Part shown: piece after piece, positions 1-6,204 of the stretch
How positions within the stretch are numbered: position 1 is the first letter of the stretch
How the letters are laid out: each line of letters starts with the position of its first letter
Assembly: GCA_003155175.1 (NCBI GenBank)
Contig: PMFP01000035.1
Location: 10,437-16,640, forward strand
Direction: 5' to 3'
DNA length: 6,204 nucleotides
Source of the DNA: Vulcanimicrobiota bacterium
GTDB taxonomy: Bacteria; Vulcanimicrobiota; Vulcanimicrobiia; Vulcanimicrobiales; Vulcanimicrobiaceae
Translations under genes and position numbers: made by a program
Notes under the pieces: model-generated
What the model saw: only the letters and a program-made list of their open reading frames with translations
Database searches by the model: none
What the model was told of the DNA's origin: nothing

Positions 1-177
1 CCGTTCGCGGGAAGCAGCGACAAGCGCATTTGGGAGTTTGCAGCGATCTTGGACAAAGCCGGCATACCCGTCACCGTCCGCCACAACATGGGCCGCGACA
101 TCGCCGCCGCCTGCGGCCAACTCCGCGCCGAAACGCAACCAAAGGCTCACAAATCTCTAGCACGGGAGCCGGCGTAA
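1..177 (+). CDS. rlmN: RlmN C-terminus: dual-specificity 23S rRNA A2503 / tRNA A37 C2-methyltransferase (5' part outside window)
   Basis: Frame 1 is open from the first base to a TAA at 175-177 and encodes the last 58 residues of a longer protein. The visible tail has an alpha/beta pattern (IWEFAAIL, then GIPVTVR) followed by GRDIAAACGQL, the signature C-terminus of the radical-SAM methyltransferase RlmN. From family knowledge, the cysteine of ACGQL (codon 112-114; Cys355 in E. coli) is the one that is methylated in the reaction cycle and resolves the protein-RNA adduct, so the catalytic tail is intact. The enzyme adds a methyl group to C2 of A2503 in 23S rRNA and, in many bacteria, to A37 of some tRNAs. 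The radical-SAM CxxxCxxC motif must lie to the left of the window. The glycosyltransferase frame begins 15 bases after the stop, in the same frame, so the two may share a transcript. The related Cfr resistance enzyme has a similar tail, but a housekeeping setting favours RlmN. Confidence 0.93.
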   Translation, partial: PFAGSSDKRIWEFAAILDKAGIPVTVRHNMGRDIAAACGQLRAETQPKAHKSLAREPA

Positions 178-192
178 CGGGTTGCATTCCGT

Positions 193-1356
193 TTGCTGAT
201 TCTTACGATCGTGATCGTTGCCGTCAACGCGCTGTTCGTGGAGCGGACGGTTCGGATTGCGTTGCGTTCGAACGCGGCGATCGGCGCGAGCGAGCCGCCC
301 GCGACGCTGCCGTCGCTTTCCATCGTCGTTCCGGCGCGGAACGAAGAGCGGCAGATCGAAGACTGCGTCCGCTCGCTGCTCGCACAAGACTATCCCGACT
401 TCGAAGTGATCGTCGTTGACGACCGGTCCGACGATGCGACCCCTGAAATCCTCGAGCGCGTTGCAGCGAGCGATCGGCGGCTGCGCGTCGTGCCGGGCAA
501 GCAGCTGCCGGCCGGTTGGATCGGGAAGCCGTGGGCCATCGAGCAAGGCGTTGCGGTCTCGCGGGGAGCGTGGCTGCTCTTCACCGATGCCGACACGATT
601 CACGAGCCGGCGGCCGCGGCCGCGGCCGTTTCCTATGCGTTGCGAGAGCGGCTCGCCGCGCTGAGCCTGCTGACCGATCAGATCGTCGTGACGCTGGCCG
701 AGCGCGCGATTCTGCCGTCAATTCTCTGGACGATCGCGTTCGGCACCGGACCGCTCGACGACGTCAACGACCCGTCCCAGACCGAGAAGGCGCTGTTCAA
801 CGGCCAGTATCTGCTCGTCGAGCGCTCGGCGAACGACGCCATCGGCGGCCACGCGTCGGTGCGCGGCGAGATCGCCGAGGACCTCGAACTCGCAAGGCGA
901 TTCAAACGTGACGGCCGGTTCCGCACCGCTCTCGCCGGGGCGAATGCCCTGGTTCGAACGCGCATGTATCGCAGCTTCCCGGAGATTTGGGACGGCTTCG
1001 TCAAGAACTTCGCGCTCGGACTGCGCGGTCAACCCGTCACGGCCGGCTTGGGGATCACGTTCTTCGCGATTCTTTCGCCGGTCGCACCTCTTGCCTTGAT
1101 CGTCGCGGTGGCCAAGCGCGACGCCGTTGCCTCGTTCTCTATCGCCTCGTCAATGATCGCGGCGACTGCGGCGGCCGAATTCGCGATGCGTCGCATGCGC
1201 TTGCCGCGGTGGTCCGGGCTCTGGCTTCACGCAGGCGTCGCGACGATGGTCGCCATCTTTGCGACTTCCATCGCAAAACATGCACGCGGCGACGTGCGCT
1301 GGCGCGGCCGTACCTACCGTTCTTCTCCCGGATCGGGCGGCGCTACCGAGGCATAA
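193..1356 (+). CDS. Membrane-associated family 2 glycosyltransferase (HpnB/CrtQ-like)
   Basis: A 387-residue protein. Residues 2-15 are a hydrophobic anchor. Residues 42-260 form a GT-A fold of glycosyltransferase family 2: the opening strand LSIVVPARNEE (42-52), the nucleotide-site acidic cluster DDRSDD (76-81), the GWIGKPWA segment (108-115), the metal-binding DAD (132-134) and the acidic GEIAEDLELA segment (225-234), whose E229/D230 probably include the catalytic base. Three hydrophobic stretches follow (about 281-308, 311-330 and 342-360), and the protein ends in VRWRGRTY (368-375), a motif I associate with this subfamily. The enzyme presumably moves a sugar from a nucleotide or lipid donor onto a lipid-like acceptor at the inner face of the cytoplasmic membrane. 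The order resembles hopanoid-associated HpnB and carotenoid CrtQ enzymes, but no hopanoid or carotenoid gene is visible here, so substrate and symbol are left open. The start is TTG at 193: an in-frame stop at 175-177 allows almost no extension and there is no early ATG. GTG at 211 or 238 is possible, but would shorten or remove the anchor. Confidence 0.88.
   Translation: MLILTIVIVAVNALFVERTVRIALRSNAAIGASEPPATLPSLSIVVPARNEERQIEDCVRSLLAQDYPDFEVIVVDDRSDDATPEILERVAASDRRLRVVPGKQLPAGWIGKPWAIEQGVAVSRGAWLLFTDADTIHEPAAAAAAVSYALRERLAALSLLTDQIVVTLAERAILPSILWTIAFGTGPLDDVNDPSQTEKALFNGQYLLVERSANDAIGGHASVRGEIAEDLELARRFKRDGRFRTALAGANALVRTRMYRSFPEIWDGFVKNFALGLRGQPVTAGLGITFFAILSPVAPLALIVAVAKRDAVASFSIASSMIAATAAAEFAMRRMRLPRWSGLWLHAGVATMVAIFATSIAKHARGDVRWRGRTYRSSPGSGGATEA
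610..627 (+). repeat. Three tandem GCGGCC hexamers inside the glycosyltransferase gene
   Basis: Three perfect copies of GCGGCC encode six consecutive alanines (residues 140-145) just after the DAD metal-binding motif. The unit is self-overlapping and creates two NotI sites (610-617 and 616-623). This is most likely simple low-complexity coding sequence in a GC-rich genome. It lies in the helix after the DAD strand and could in principle vary in copy number without breaking the frame. Confidence 0.85.
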
Positions 1357-1392
1357 GGGATTTGGGAGCCCTTGATAAATCTAATAGCCCCT
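1357..1392 (+). promoter_or_regulatory. AT-rich gap before glyS, possible -10 element and leaderless start
   Basis: The 36 bases between the glycosyltransferase stop and the preferred glyS ATG contain a run (about 1372-1386) that is clearly richer in A/T than its surroundings. It holds GATAAAT (1374-1380) and TCTAAT (1380-1385), either of which could be a -10 hexamer. TCTAAT ends 7 bases before the ATG at 1393, the spacing expected if transcription begins at or next to the start codon. No good -35 match is seen at the right distance, and no Shine-Dalgarno sequence is suitably placed for 1393. A GGGAG (1364-1368) is 24 bases from that ATG and only 3 from the alternative TTG at 1372. The promoter reading is inference. 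It would give glyS-ppdK its own transcript. Confidence 0.3.
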
Positions 1393-2724
1393 ATGGAACC
1401 CGATCCCAAAGTGACGATGGAAGAGATCACGGCGCTTGCCAAGCGCCGGGGCTTTATTTTTCAGTCGAGCGAGATCTACGGCGGTCTGAACGGCTTTTGG
1501 GACTACGGTCCGCTCGGAGCGATCCTCAAGCGCAACGTCAAGAACGCATGGTGGCGCGATACCGTCGAGCTGCGCGACGACGTGGTCGCGTTCGACTCGT
1601 CCATCATCATGCACCCGTCCGCGTGGAAGGCTTCCGGCCACGTGGACGAGTTTCACGACGTCATGGTGGATTGCAAGGTCTGCAAGCACCGTTTCCGTCT
1701 GGATCAGCTCAAGGATCGCTCGCAGTGCCCCGACTGCGGGTCGAAAGACTCGTTTACCGAACCGCGCAATTTCAGCCTGATGATGCGCACGTCCATCGGT
1801 CCGATGGAAGATTCGGCATCGCTGGCCTATCTGAGGCCCGAAACCGCTCAGGGCATCTTCGTCAATTTCAAGAACGTGTATCAGACCGCGCGAAAGAAGC
1901 CACCGTTCGGGATCGCGCAGATCGGCAAATCGTTTCGCAACGAGATCACGCCGGGCAACTTTACGTACCGGTCACGCGAATTCGAACAGGCCGAGCTGGA
2001 ATACTTCGTGCCCAACGACGGCAACGACGAAGCGCAGTTTCAGCAGTGGGTGTCGCGACGCAAGGCGTGGTACGCCAACTACGGCATCCGGGCCGATCGC
2101 CTACGCTTCTACGAGCTCAAAGCCGCGGAGCGCCCGCACTACGCGAAAGCCGGGATCGACGTCGAGTACCTGTTTCCGTGGGGATGGGGCGAGCTCGAGT
2201 CCATCGCGCATCGCGGCACCTACGATCTCGACGCGCACATGAAGCTTTCGGGTAAGGACCTTCGCTTCTTCGACGAGGCGAGCAAGACGCACTACACGCC
2301 GTTGCTGATCGAGTGTTCGGCCGGCATGGACCGGACGACGCTGACGTTTCTGGTGGACGCTTACGAACGCGAGATCTCGACCGACCCGAACGGCAAGCAG
2401 ACCGATCGGGTCGTTCTTCGGTTCCATCACGCGATCGCTCCCGTCCAGGTCGCCGTCTTCTCGCTCGCGCGCAACAAGCCGGAGATGGTGCAACTGGCGC
2501 GCAGCATCGAGAGCGACTTGCGTGGAACGTACCGCGCTCAGTACGACGAGGGAAACATCGGCCAGCTGTATCGGCGCCAAGACGAAATCGGAACGCCGTT
2601 CTGCATCACGGTGGACTATCCGTCGCTGGAGTACGGCACGGTGACCGTCCGCGAGCGCGATTCGATGACGCAGGAGCGGGTCGGACGGGACGCCCTAGCC
2701 GGTTACTTGAAAGAACGCATGTGA
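1393..2724 (+). CDS. glyS: Glycyl-tRNA synthetase, single-chain homodimeric type
   Basis: A class II aminoacyl-tRNA synthetase of 443 residues that charges tRNA-Gly with glycine in the cytoplasm, using ATP. The N-terminus (ITALAKRRGFIFQSSEIYGG, residues 12-31) and FWDYGPLG (35-42) are typical of the alpha2 GlyRS found in archaea, eukaryotes and many bacteria, not of the alpha2beta2 GlyQ/GlyS enzyme. A zinc-finger-like insertion follows with C94, C97, C112 and C115. Motif 2 is FRNEITPGNF (181-190) with REFEQAELE (195-203), and motif 3 is SAGMDRTTL (309-317). The C-terminal anticodon-binding domain (about 341-443) includes YRRQDEIGTPFCITVD (393-408) and TVTVRERD (416-423). Length is normal for the compact bacterial form. 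The ATG at 1393 was chosen because the conserved region starts soon after it. TTG at 1372 (450 residues) and ATG at 1417 are alternatives. Small oddities: C308 stands where I recall proline before SAG, and H346 replaces the common proline of the HPxLAP-like segment. The stop overlaps the start of ppdK. Confidence 0.97.
   Translation: MEPDPKVTMEEITALAKRRGFIFQSSEIYGGLNGFWDYGPLGAILKRNVKNAWWRDTVELRDDVVAFDSSIIMHPSAWKASGHVDEFHDVMVDCKVCKHRFRLDQLKDRSQCPDCGSKDSFTEPRNFSLMMRTSIGPMEDSASLAYLRPETAQGIFVNFKNVYQTARKKPPFGIAQIGKSFRNEITPGNFTYRSREFEQAELEYFVPNDGNDEAQFQQWVSRRKAWYANYGIRADRLRFYELKAAERPHYAKAGIDVEYLFPWGWGELESIAHRGTYDLDAHMKLSGKDLRFFDEASKTHYTPLLIECSAGMDRTTLTFLVDAYEREISTDPNGKQTDRVVLRFHHAIAPVQVAVFSLARNKPEMVQLARSIESDLRGTYRAQYDEGNIGQLYRRQDEIGTPFCITVDYPSLEYGTVTVRERDSMTQERVGRDALAGYLKERM
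2709..2724 (+). promoter_or_regulatory. Ribosome binding site and GTGA stop/start overlap joining glyS to ppdK
   Basis: The ppdK start GTG (2721-2723) shares bases with the glyS stop TGA (2722-2724). A purine run GAAAGAA (2709-2715) lies 5 bases upstream and may act as a weak Shine-Dalgarno. The GTG is favoured because conserved PPDK residues (TKYVYFFEEGN) begin three codons later. The next in-frame ATG is the M17 codon (2769-2771), which would remove part of the conserved N-terminus. The overlap suggests that ribosomes ending glyS reinitiate on ppdK. Confidence 0.75.
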
Positions 2725-5378
2725 TCGCGACCAAGTACGTCTACTTCTTCGAAGAGGGCAACGGGCAGATGGGCGATCTGCTCGGCAACAAGGGCGCCGG
2801 CCTGGCCGAGATGACCGCTGCCGGCCTCCCCGTGCCGAGCGGATTCACGATTTCGACGGCCGCGTGCCTGGAGTTCTACGAGGCCGGCCGCGCCTTCCCC
2901 GAGGGTCTCGGCGAGCAGGTGGACGCCTCGATGAGCGTGCTCGAAAAGCGCGCCGGGAAACGCTTCGGCGACGCCGCCGACCCGCTGCTCGTTTCGGTGC
3001 GAAGCGGGGCGCGCGTCTCGATGCCCGGCATGATGGACACGGTTCTGAACTTGGGGCTCAACGACGAGACCGTCGCCGGCCTCGCGCGCTTGACCAAGAA
3101 CGACCGCTTTGCGTGGGACGCCTATCGCCGCTTCATCATGATGTTCTCGTCGGTGGTCTTGGGCATCGAGAAGGATCACTTCGAAGATCTTATCGCGCGC
3201 TGCAAGGCCGAACTCAACGTCGCAAGCGACCCCGAGATCGATACCGCCTCGTGGCTCCGCTTGGTAAACGAATTCAAGGCCGTCGTTCGCGAGAAGGCCG
3301 GGCGTGAGTTCCCGCAAGACGTTCGCGAACAGCTGCGTCTCGCGATCGAGGCGGTCTTCGATTCGTGGAACTCCAAGCGCGCCATCGACTACCGCCGTTA
3401 CAACAAGATATCCGACGAGTGGGGCACCGCCGTCACCGTCATGGAGATGGTCTTCGGAAACATGGGCGACGACTCGGGAACGGGCGTCGCCTTCACGCGC
3501 GACCCGAACACGGGCGAGCACAAGTTGTTCGGCGAGTATCTCGTGAACGCGCAGGGCGAGGACGTGGTTGCCGGCATTCGCACGCCGGAGAAGATCGCCG
3601 ATTTGGAGCGCAACCAGCCGGCGATTTACCGGCAGTTCGTGGAGATCGCGGACCGCCTCGAGGGGCATTACCGCGACATGCAGGACATCGAGTTCACGGT
3701 CGAGCGCGGGAAGCTCTTCATGCTGCAGACGCGATCGGGCAAGCGTAGCGCCGAGGCCGCGATCCGCATCGCGCTCGACCTCGTCAAGGAAGGCAAGATC
3801 GACAAGCGGACGGCCGTCGGCCGCGTCGACGCACAGTCCATGGACCAGCTCTTTCACGCGCGCATCGATCCGAACGAAACCTACCGGCCGATCGCCAAGG
3901 GACTCAACGCGTCGCCCGGCGCGGCTGCGGGCCGCGTCGTGTTCGATGCCGACGACGCGGTCGCATGGCACGCTCGCGGCGAGGAGACGATTCTGGTTCG
4001 CGTGGAGACCACGCCCGACGACGTCCACGGCATGATCGCCGCGCGGGGCATCCTGACGCAAAAAGGCGGAGCGACCTCGCATGCGGCCGTGGTCGCACGC
4101 GGCATGGGCAAGCCGTGCGTCGCGGGCTGCGAAACGCTCACGATCGACCGGCGCGCCAAGACCGCGTCGCTCGGAAGCGCGTCGCTCAAAGAGGGCGATT
4201 GGCTCACGATCGACGGCACCACGGGCAACGTGCTGCCCGGCCGGCTTCCGTTGATACCGCCGCCGGCTGAATTGCCCGGCTGGCTCGCGACCTTCTTGTC
4301 GTGGGCCGACGATCTGCGCCGCCTGCAAGTTTGGGCGAACGCCGACACGCCCGACGACGCGATCAAGGCGCGCGGTCTCGGCGCGCAGGGCATCGGCCTC
4401 TGTCGCACCGAGCACATGTTCATGCAGCAAGACCGGCTGCCGGTCGTCCAGCGCATGATCCTGTCCGACACGCGCGAAGCGCGCGACGAGGCGCTCGAGA
4501 AGCTGTTGCCGTTCCAGCGCGACGATTTTGCCGGAATCTTGCGCGCGATGGCCGGCTTGCCGGTGACGATTCGTTTGCTCGATCCGCCGCTTCACGAGTT
4601 TCTGCCATCGCTCGAACAGTTGCTCGTCGAAACGACGGAACTGCGCGTCACGCGCGGCTTAGACGACGCGGAGTATCGCGAGAAGTCGGCGATTCTCGCT
4701 CGCGTGCAGCAATTGCACGAGACCAATCCCATGCTCGGCTTGCGCGTCTGTCGCCTCGGCATCGTCTATCCCGAAATTTACGCCATGCAGGTTCGCGCGA
4801 TCTTCGAAGCGGCCGCGTCGCTCGTTCGCGAGGGCGTAGACGCCCGCCCTGAAGTGATGATTCCCGGCGTCGGGACGAAGGCGGAGATGCAGTTCACGCG
4901 CGAGGCGGCCAAGCGTGTCGCCGACGAAGTGCTCGCGCGCGAGGGCGTCGAGCTTGCCTACAACATCGGCACGATGGTCGAGCTTCCGCGCGCGTGCGTC
5001 GTGGCCGGCGACTTGGCCGAATACGCCGACTTCTTTTCCTTCGGCACGAACGACCTGACGCAAACGACCTACGGCTACAGCCGGGACGACGCGGAAGGCT
5101 CGTTCATCCCGCAATATCTCGAGAAGCGCATCCTCAAGGAGGATCCGTTCCAGGTCCTCGATCGGCACGGCGTCGGCTGCCTGATGCGGATGGCTGTCGG
5201 TCTAGGCCGTGAGAAGCGCCCCGGCCTCAAGATCGGCATCTGCGGCGAGCACGGCGGCGAGCCGTCCAGCGTCGCGTTTTGCAACGAGATCGGCCTGGAT
5301 TACGTCTCGGCCTCTCCGTACCGCGTTCCGATCGCGCGCCTGGCCGCGGCGCAGGCGGCTATCGGGACGCTGAAATAA
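2721..5378 (+). CDS. ppdK: Pyruvate, phosphate dikinase
   Basis: A cytoplasmic enzyme of 885 residues interconverting pyruvate + ATP + Pi and PEP + AMP + PPi. It can serve gluconeogenesis or, run in reverse, PPi-dependent glycolysis. All three PPDK domains are present. The ATP-grasp domain (about 1-340) has K24 in GNKGAGLAE, R94 in SVRSGARVSMPGMMD, and E324 and Q336 in DIEF and MLQTR. The swivelling phosphohistidine domain (about 390-510) has KGGATSHAAVVARGMGKP with catalytic H454. The PEP/pyruvate TIM barrel (about 530-875) has R562 in LCRTEHMF, R618 in RLLDPPLHEFLP, E754 in TMVELPRA, N777 in FGTNDLTQTTYGYSRDD, and the proton-transferring C841 in GICGEHGGEPS. These match the known active-site residues of the Clostridium symbiosum enzyme at nearly the same spacing, with about ten extra residues between R618 and C841. 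The GGATSH form and the length separate it from PEP synthase and PTS enzyme I. T452, two residues before H454, is the position phosphorylated by PDRP regulators in other systems. Translation begins at the GTG overlapping the glyS stop. The 3' end overlaps the convergent HD gene. Confidence 0.98.
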   Translation: MIATKYVYFFEEGNGQMGDLLGNKGAGLAEMTAAGLPVPSGFTISTAACLEFYEAGRAFPEGLGEQVDASMSVLEKRAGKRFGDAADPLLVSVRSGARVSMPGMMDTVLNLGLNDETVAGLARLTKNDRFAWDAYRRFIMMFSSVVLGIEKDHFEDLIARCKAELNVASDPEIDTASWLRLVNEFKAVVREKAGREFPQDVREQLRLAIEAVFDSWNSKRAIDYRRYNKISDEWGTAVTVMEMVFGNMGDDSGTGVAFTRDPNTGEHKLFGEYLVNAQGEDVVAGIRTPEKIADLERNQPAIYRQFVEIADRLEGHYRDMQDIEFTVERGKLFMLQTRSGKRSAEAAIRIALDLVKEGKIDKRTAVGRVDAQSMDQLFHARIDPNETYRPIAKGLNASPGAAAGRVVFDADDAVAWHARGEETILVRVETTPDDVHGMIAARGILTQKGGATSHAAVVARGMGKPCVAGCETLTIDRRAKTASLGSASLKEGDWLTIDGTTGNVLPGRLPLIPPPAELPGWLATFLSWADDLRRLQVWANADTPDDAIKARGLGAQGIGLCRTEHMFMQQDRLPVVQRMILSDTREARDEALEKLLPFQRDDFAGILRAMAGLPVTIRLLDPPLHEFLPSLEQLLVETTELRVTRGLDDAEYREKSAILARVQQLHETNPMLGLRVCRLGIVYPEIYAMQVRAIFEAAASLVREGVDARPEVMIPGVGTKAEMQFTREAAKRVADEVLAREGVELAYNIGTMVELPRACVVAGDLAEYADFFSFGTNDLTQTTYGYSRDDAEGSFIPQYLEKRILKEDPFQVLDRHGVGCLMRMAVGLGREKRPGLKIGICGEHGGEPSSVAFCNEIGLDYVSASPYRVPIARLAAAQAAIGTLK
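5359..5378. other. 20-bp tail-to-tail overlap of ppdK and the HD phosphohydrolase gene
   Basis: The ppdK stop TAA is at 5376-5378. On the opposite strand the HD gene ends with TAG at 5361-5359. The last 20 bases of each gene are therefore antisense to each other, leaving no intergenic space. I see no hairpin followed by a T-run here, so transcripts from either side probably read into the other gene. Confidence 0.95.
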
Positions 5379-6204
5379 TCTTCGCGCAGATCGCGCGGGC
5401 CTCGTCCACGTCAACCGATTCGCGGCGCACGAACAGTTTGTGCCAGTAGGCTTTTCCGGTCAGACGGGCGATGACGTCGGAGGCGTCGCGCGCGTCGATC
5501 ACGCCCGACGGCGTTCCGACCCAGACGGTCGTCGCGTTTCCGTCGGCAACCAGCGGCAGCCGGTGTAATACCTCGGCCTGTTCGTCGGCCCAGACGTTGG
5601 CGTCGCCGAATCGGGCCCGAAGCGCTTCCAAGCAGGTTTCGTAGACGTCGAGGTCGCGCTCGGCGCTGAACTCCGCGACGACCACCCACACGAGGATGCG
5701 TTCGCGCAGAGCTCTGGCCGCCTCGCTGTGCGAGCCGCGCAGGTCGTTGAGGACGCGGAAGTCGTCCCAGGCCAGAAATTCGTCGATCGGATCGAGTTTA
5801 CGCGGGTCCGGCCATAGCTCGCGTAAGACGTCTTGAAGCACGCGCTCGAACGTGCGCGTGGTGTGATGGAAGTACACGGACGCGAACATCATGTACCGCG
5901 CGACGATGAACGATTCCAACGCGACCACGCCGCGCTGGTCGATGCCGGTGACGACGCGCCCGTCTCGCTCGAAAAGCCGGAGCGAAGCGATCAATTGATC
6001 GGCGTCGTAGCGGCCTCCGGTGATTCCGGTGAAGTAGGCGTCGCGTTGCAGGTAGTCCATGCGGTCGGCATCGAGGTTGGGACCGCTGACCAGTTCGCGC
6101 AGCGCCGGGTAGCGCGTTCCCGGGTCGCCCAAGATGAGCGCGAGTACGTCGGCGGGGTCGATGTCCATGCGAGCCAGCGCCTCGCGCAGCTGATGGTGCG
6201 CGAG
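5359..6204 (-). CDS. HD-superfamily phosphohydrolase, COG1078/dGTPase-like (N-terminus outside window)
   Basis: The frame is open through the right edge, so this is the C-terminal 281 residues of a longer protein. An ATG at 6168-6166 is probably internal, because coding-like sequence (LAHHQLREALAR) continues upstream of it without a stop. The best landmark is SGPNLDADRMDYLQRDAYFT (codons from about 6084 down to 6025), typical of the HD family that includes dGTP triphosphohydrolase, SAMHD1 and bacterial YdhJ-like proteins. The second aspartate of DADR (codon 6066-6064) should be the last metal ligand of the H-HD-D site. It is followed by TGITGGRYDADQLIASL and later by EFLAWDDFRVL (about 5790-5752), both usual in COG1078 proteins. 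The H and HD ligands of the first half are not visible, so activity cannot be confirmed. Members hydrolyse nucleotides or other phosphoesters, and the substrate here is unknown. It faces ppdK tail to tail, so it has its own promoter to the right of the window. Confidence 0.87.
   Translation of the reverse strand, partial: LAHHQLREALARMDIDPADVLALILGDPGTRYPALRELVSGPNLDADRMDYLQRDAYFTGITGGRYDADQLIASLRLFERDGRVVTGIDQRGVVALESFIVARYMMFASVYFHHTTRTFERVLQDVLRELWPDPRKLDPIDEFLAWDDFRVLNDLRGSHSEAARALRERILVWVVVAEFSAERDLDVYETCLEALRARFGDANVWADEQAEVLHRLPLVADGNATTVWVGTPSGVIDARDASDVIARLTGKAYWHKLFVRRESVDVDEARAICAKIISASR

Noticed and set aside
1364..1391. GGG at 1364-1366 with GCCCC at 1387-1391 as a possible terminator hairpin after the glycosyltransferase
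   Set aside because: The stem would be only about three to four pairs around a long AT-rich loop and has no T-run after it.
987..2255. A 422-codon + strand frame spanning the glycosyltransferase 3' end and most of glyS
   Set aside because: It runs out of frame through two genes with clear homology, has Arg-rich low-complexity composition and shows no family motif.
2313..2720. Extension of the ppdK frame 136 codons upstream of GTG 2721
   Set aside because: This part overlaps the conserved C-terminal region of glyS, is Arg-rich and resembles no PPDK N-terminus. Conserved PPDK sequence begins right after the GTG.
2703..4595. A 630-codon open frame on the - strand opposite ppdK and its junction with glyS
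   Set aside because: The encoded sequence is Arg/Ala/His-rich with no recognisable domain, and it lies entirely opposite well-conserved glyS/ppdK coding sequence. Long antisense frames are expected in GC-rich genes with strong third-position G/C.
5411..5689. A 92-codon - strand frame within the HD phosphohydrolase gene, and similar small frames across the window
   Set aside because: They are in alternative frames of genes supported by conserved motifs, and their Arg/Ala/Ser-rich translations look like frame-shifted shadows.
1..6204. Search for tRNA/rRNA genes, CRISPR arrays, insertion sequences, inverted repeats and toxin or defence genes
   Set aside because: Coding sequence covers nearly all of the window. 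The only gaps are 15 and 36 bases, and I saw no repeat array, transposase or defence-type domain.

Overview
This looks like a piece of a GC-rich bacterial chromosome carrying ordinary housekeeping genes at high density. There are no mobile elements, RNA genes or CRISPR arrays that I can see. Nearly every base is coding. Four genes run left to right on the + strand: the 3' end of rlmN, a membrane-associated family 2 glycosyltransferase, single-chain glycyl-tRNA synthetase (glyS), and pyruvate phosphate dikinase (ppdK). A fifth gene, an HD-superfamily phosphohydrolase cut off by the right edge, runs on the - strand and converges on ppdK.

Layout: 1-177, C-terminal 58 residues of the 23S rRNA/tRNA methyltransferase RlmN, including its second catalytic cysteine. 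193-1356, GT2 enzyme with an N-terminal hydrophobic segment, a GT-A catalytic core and C-terminal membrane helices. 1357-1392, a short and comparatively AT-rich gap that may hold a promoter. 1393-2724, glyS. 2721-5378, ppdK, whose GTG start overlaps the glyS stop. 5359-6204 (-), HD phosphohydrolase, whose 3' end overlaps the ppdK 3' end by 20 bp.

The + strand genes are likely co-transcribed at least in part. The glyS-ppdK junction, with a 4-base start/stop overlap, suggests translational coupling. Their products act in RNA modification, tRNA charging and PEP/pyruvate/pyrophosphate metabolism. The glycosyltransferase has no obvious functional link to its neighbours.

Organism: strong G/C preference at third codon positions, non-ATG starts (TTG, GTG), weak or absent Shine-Dalgarno sequences and the homodimeric type of GlyRS point to a high-GC bacterium that is not a typical gammaproteobacterium, which would have split glyQ/glyS. 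A poorly cultured soil phylum such as Eremiobacterota (WPS-2) is a guess from general impression only. I found no convincing undescribed system in this window. The findings concern gene junctions, starts and neighbourhood.
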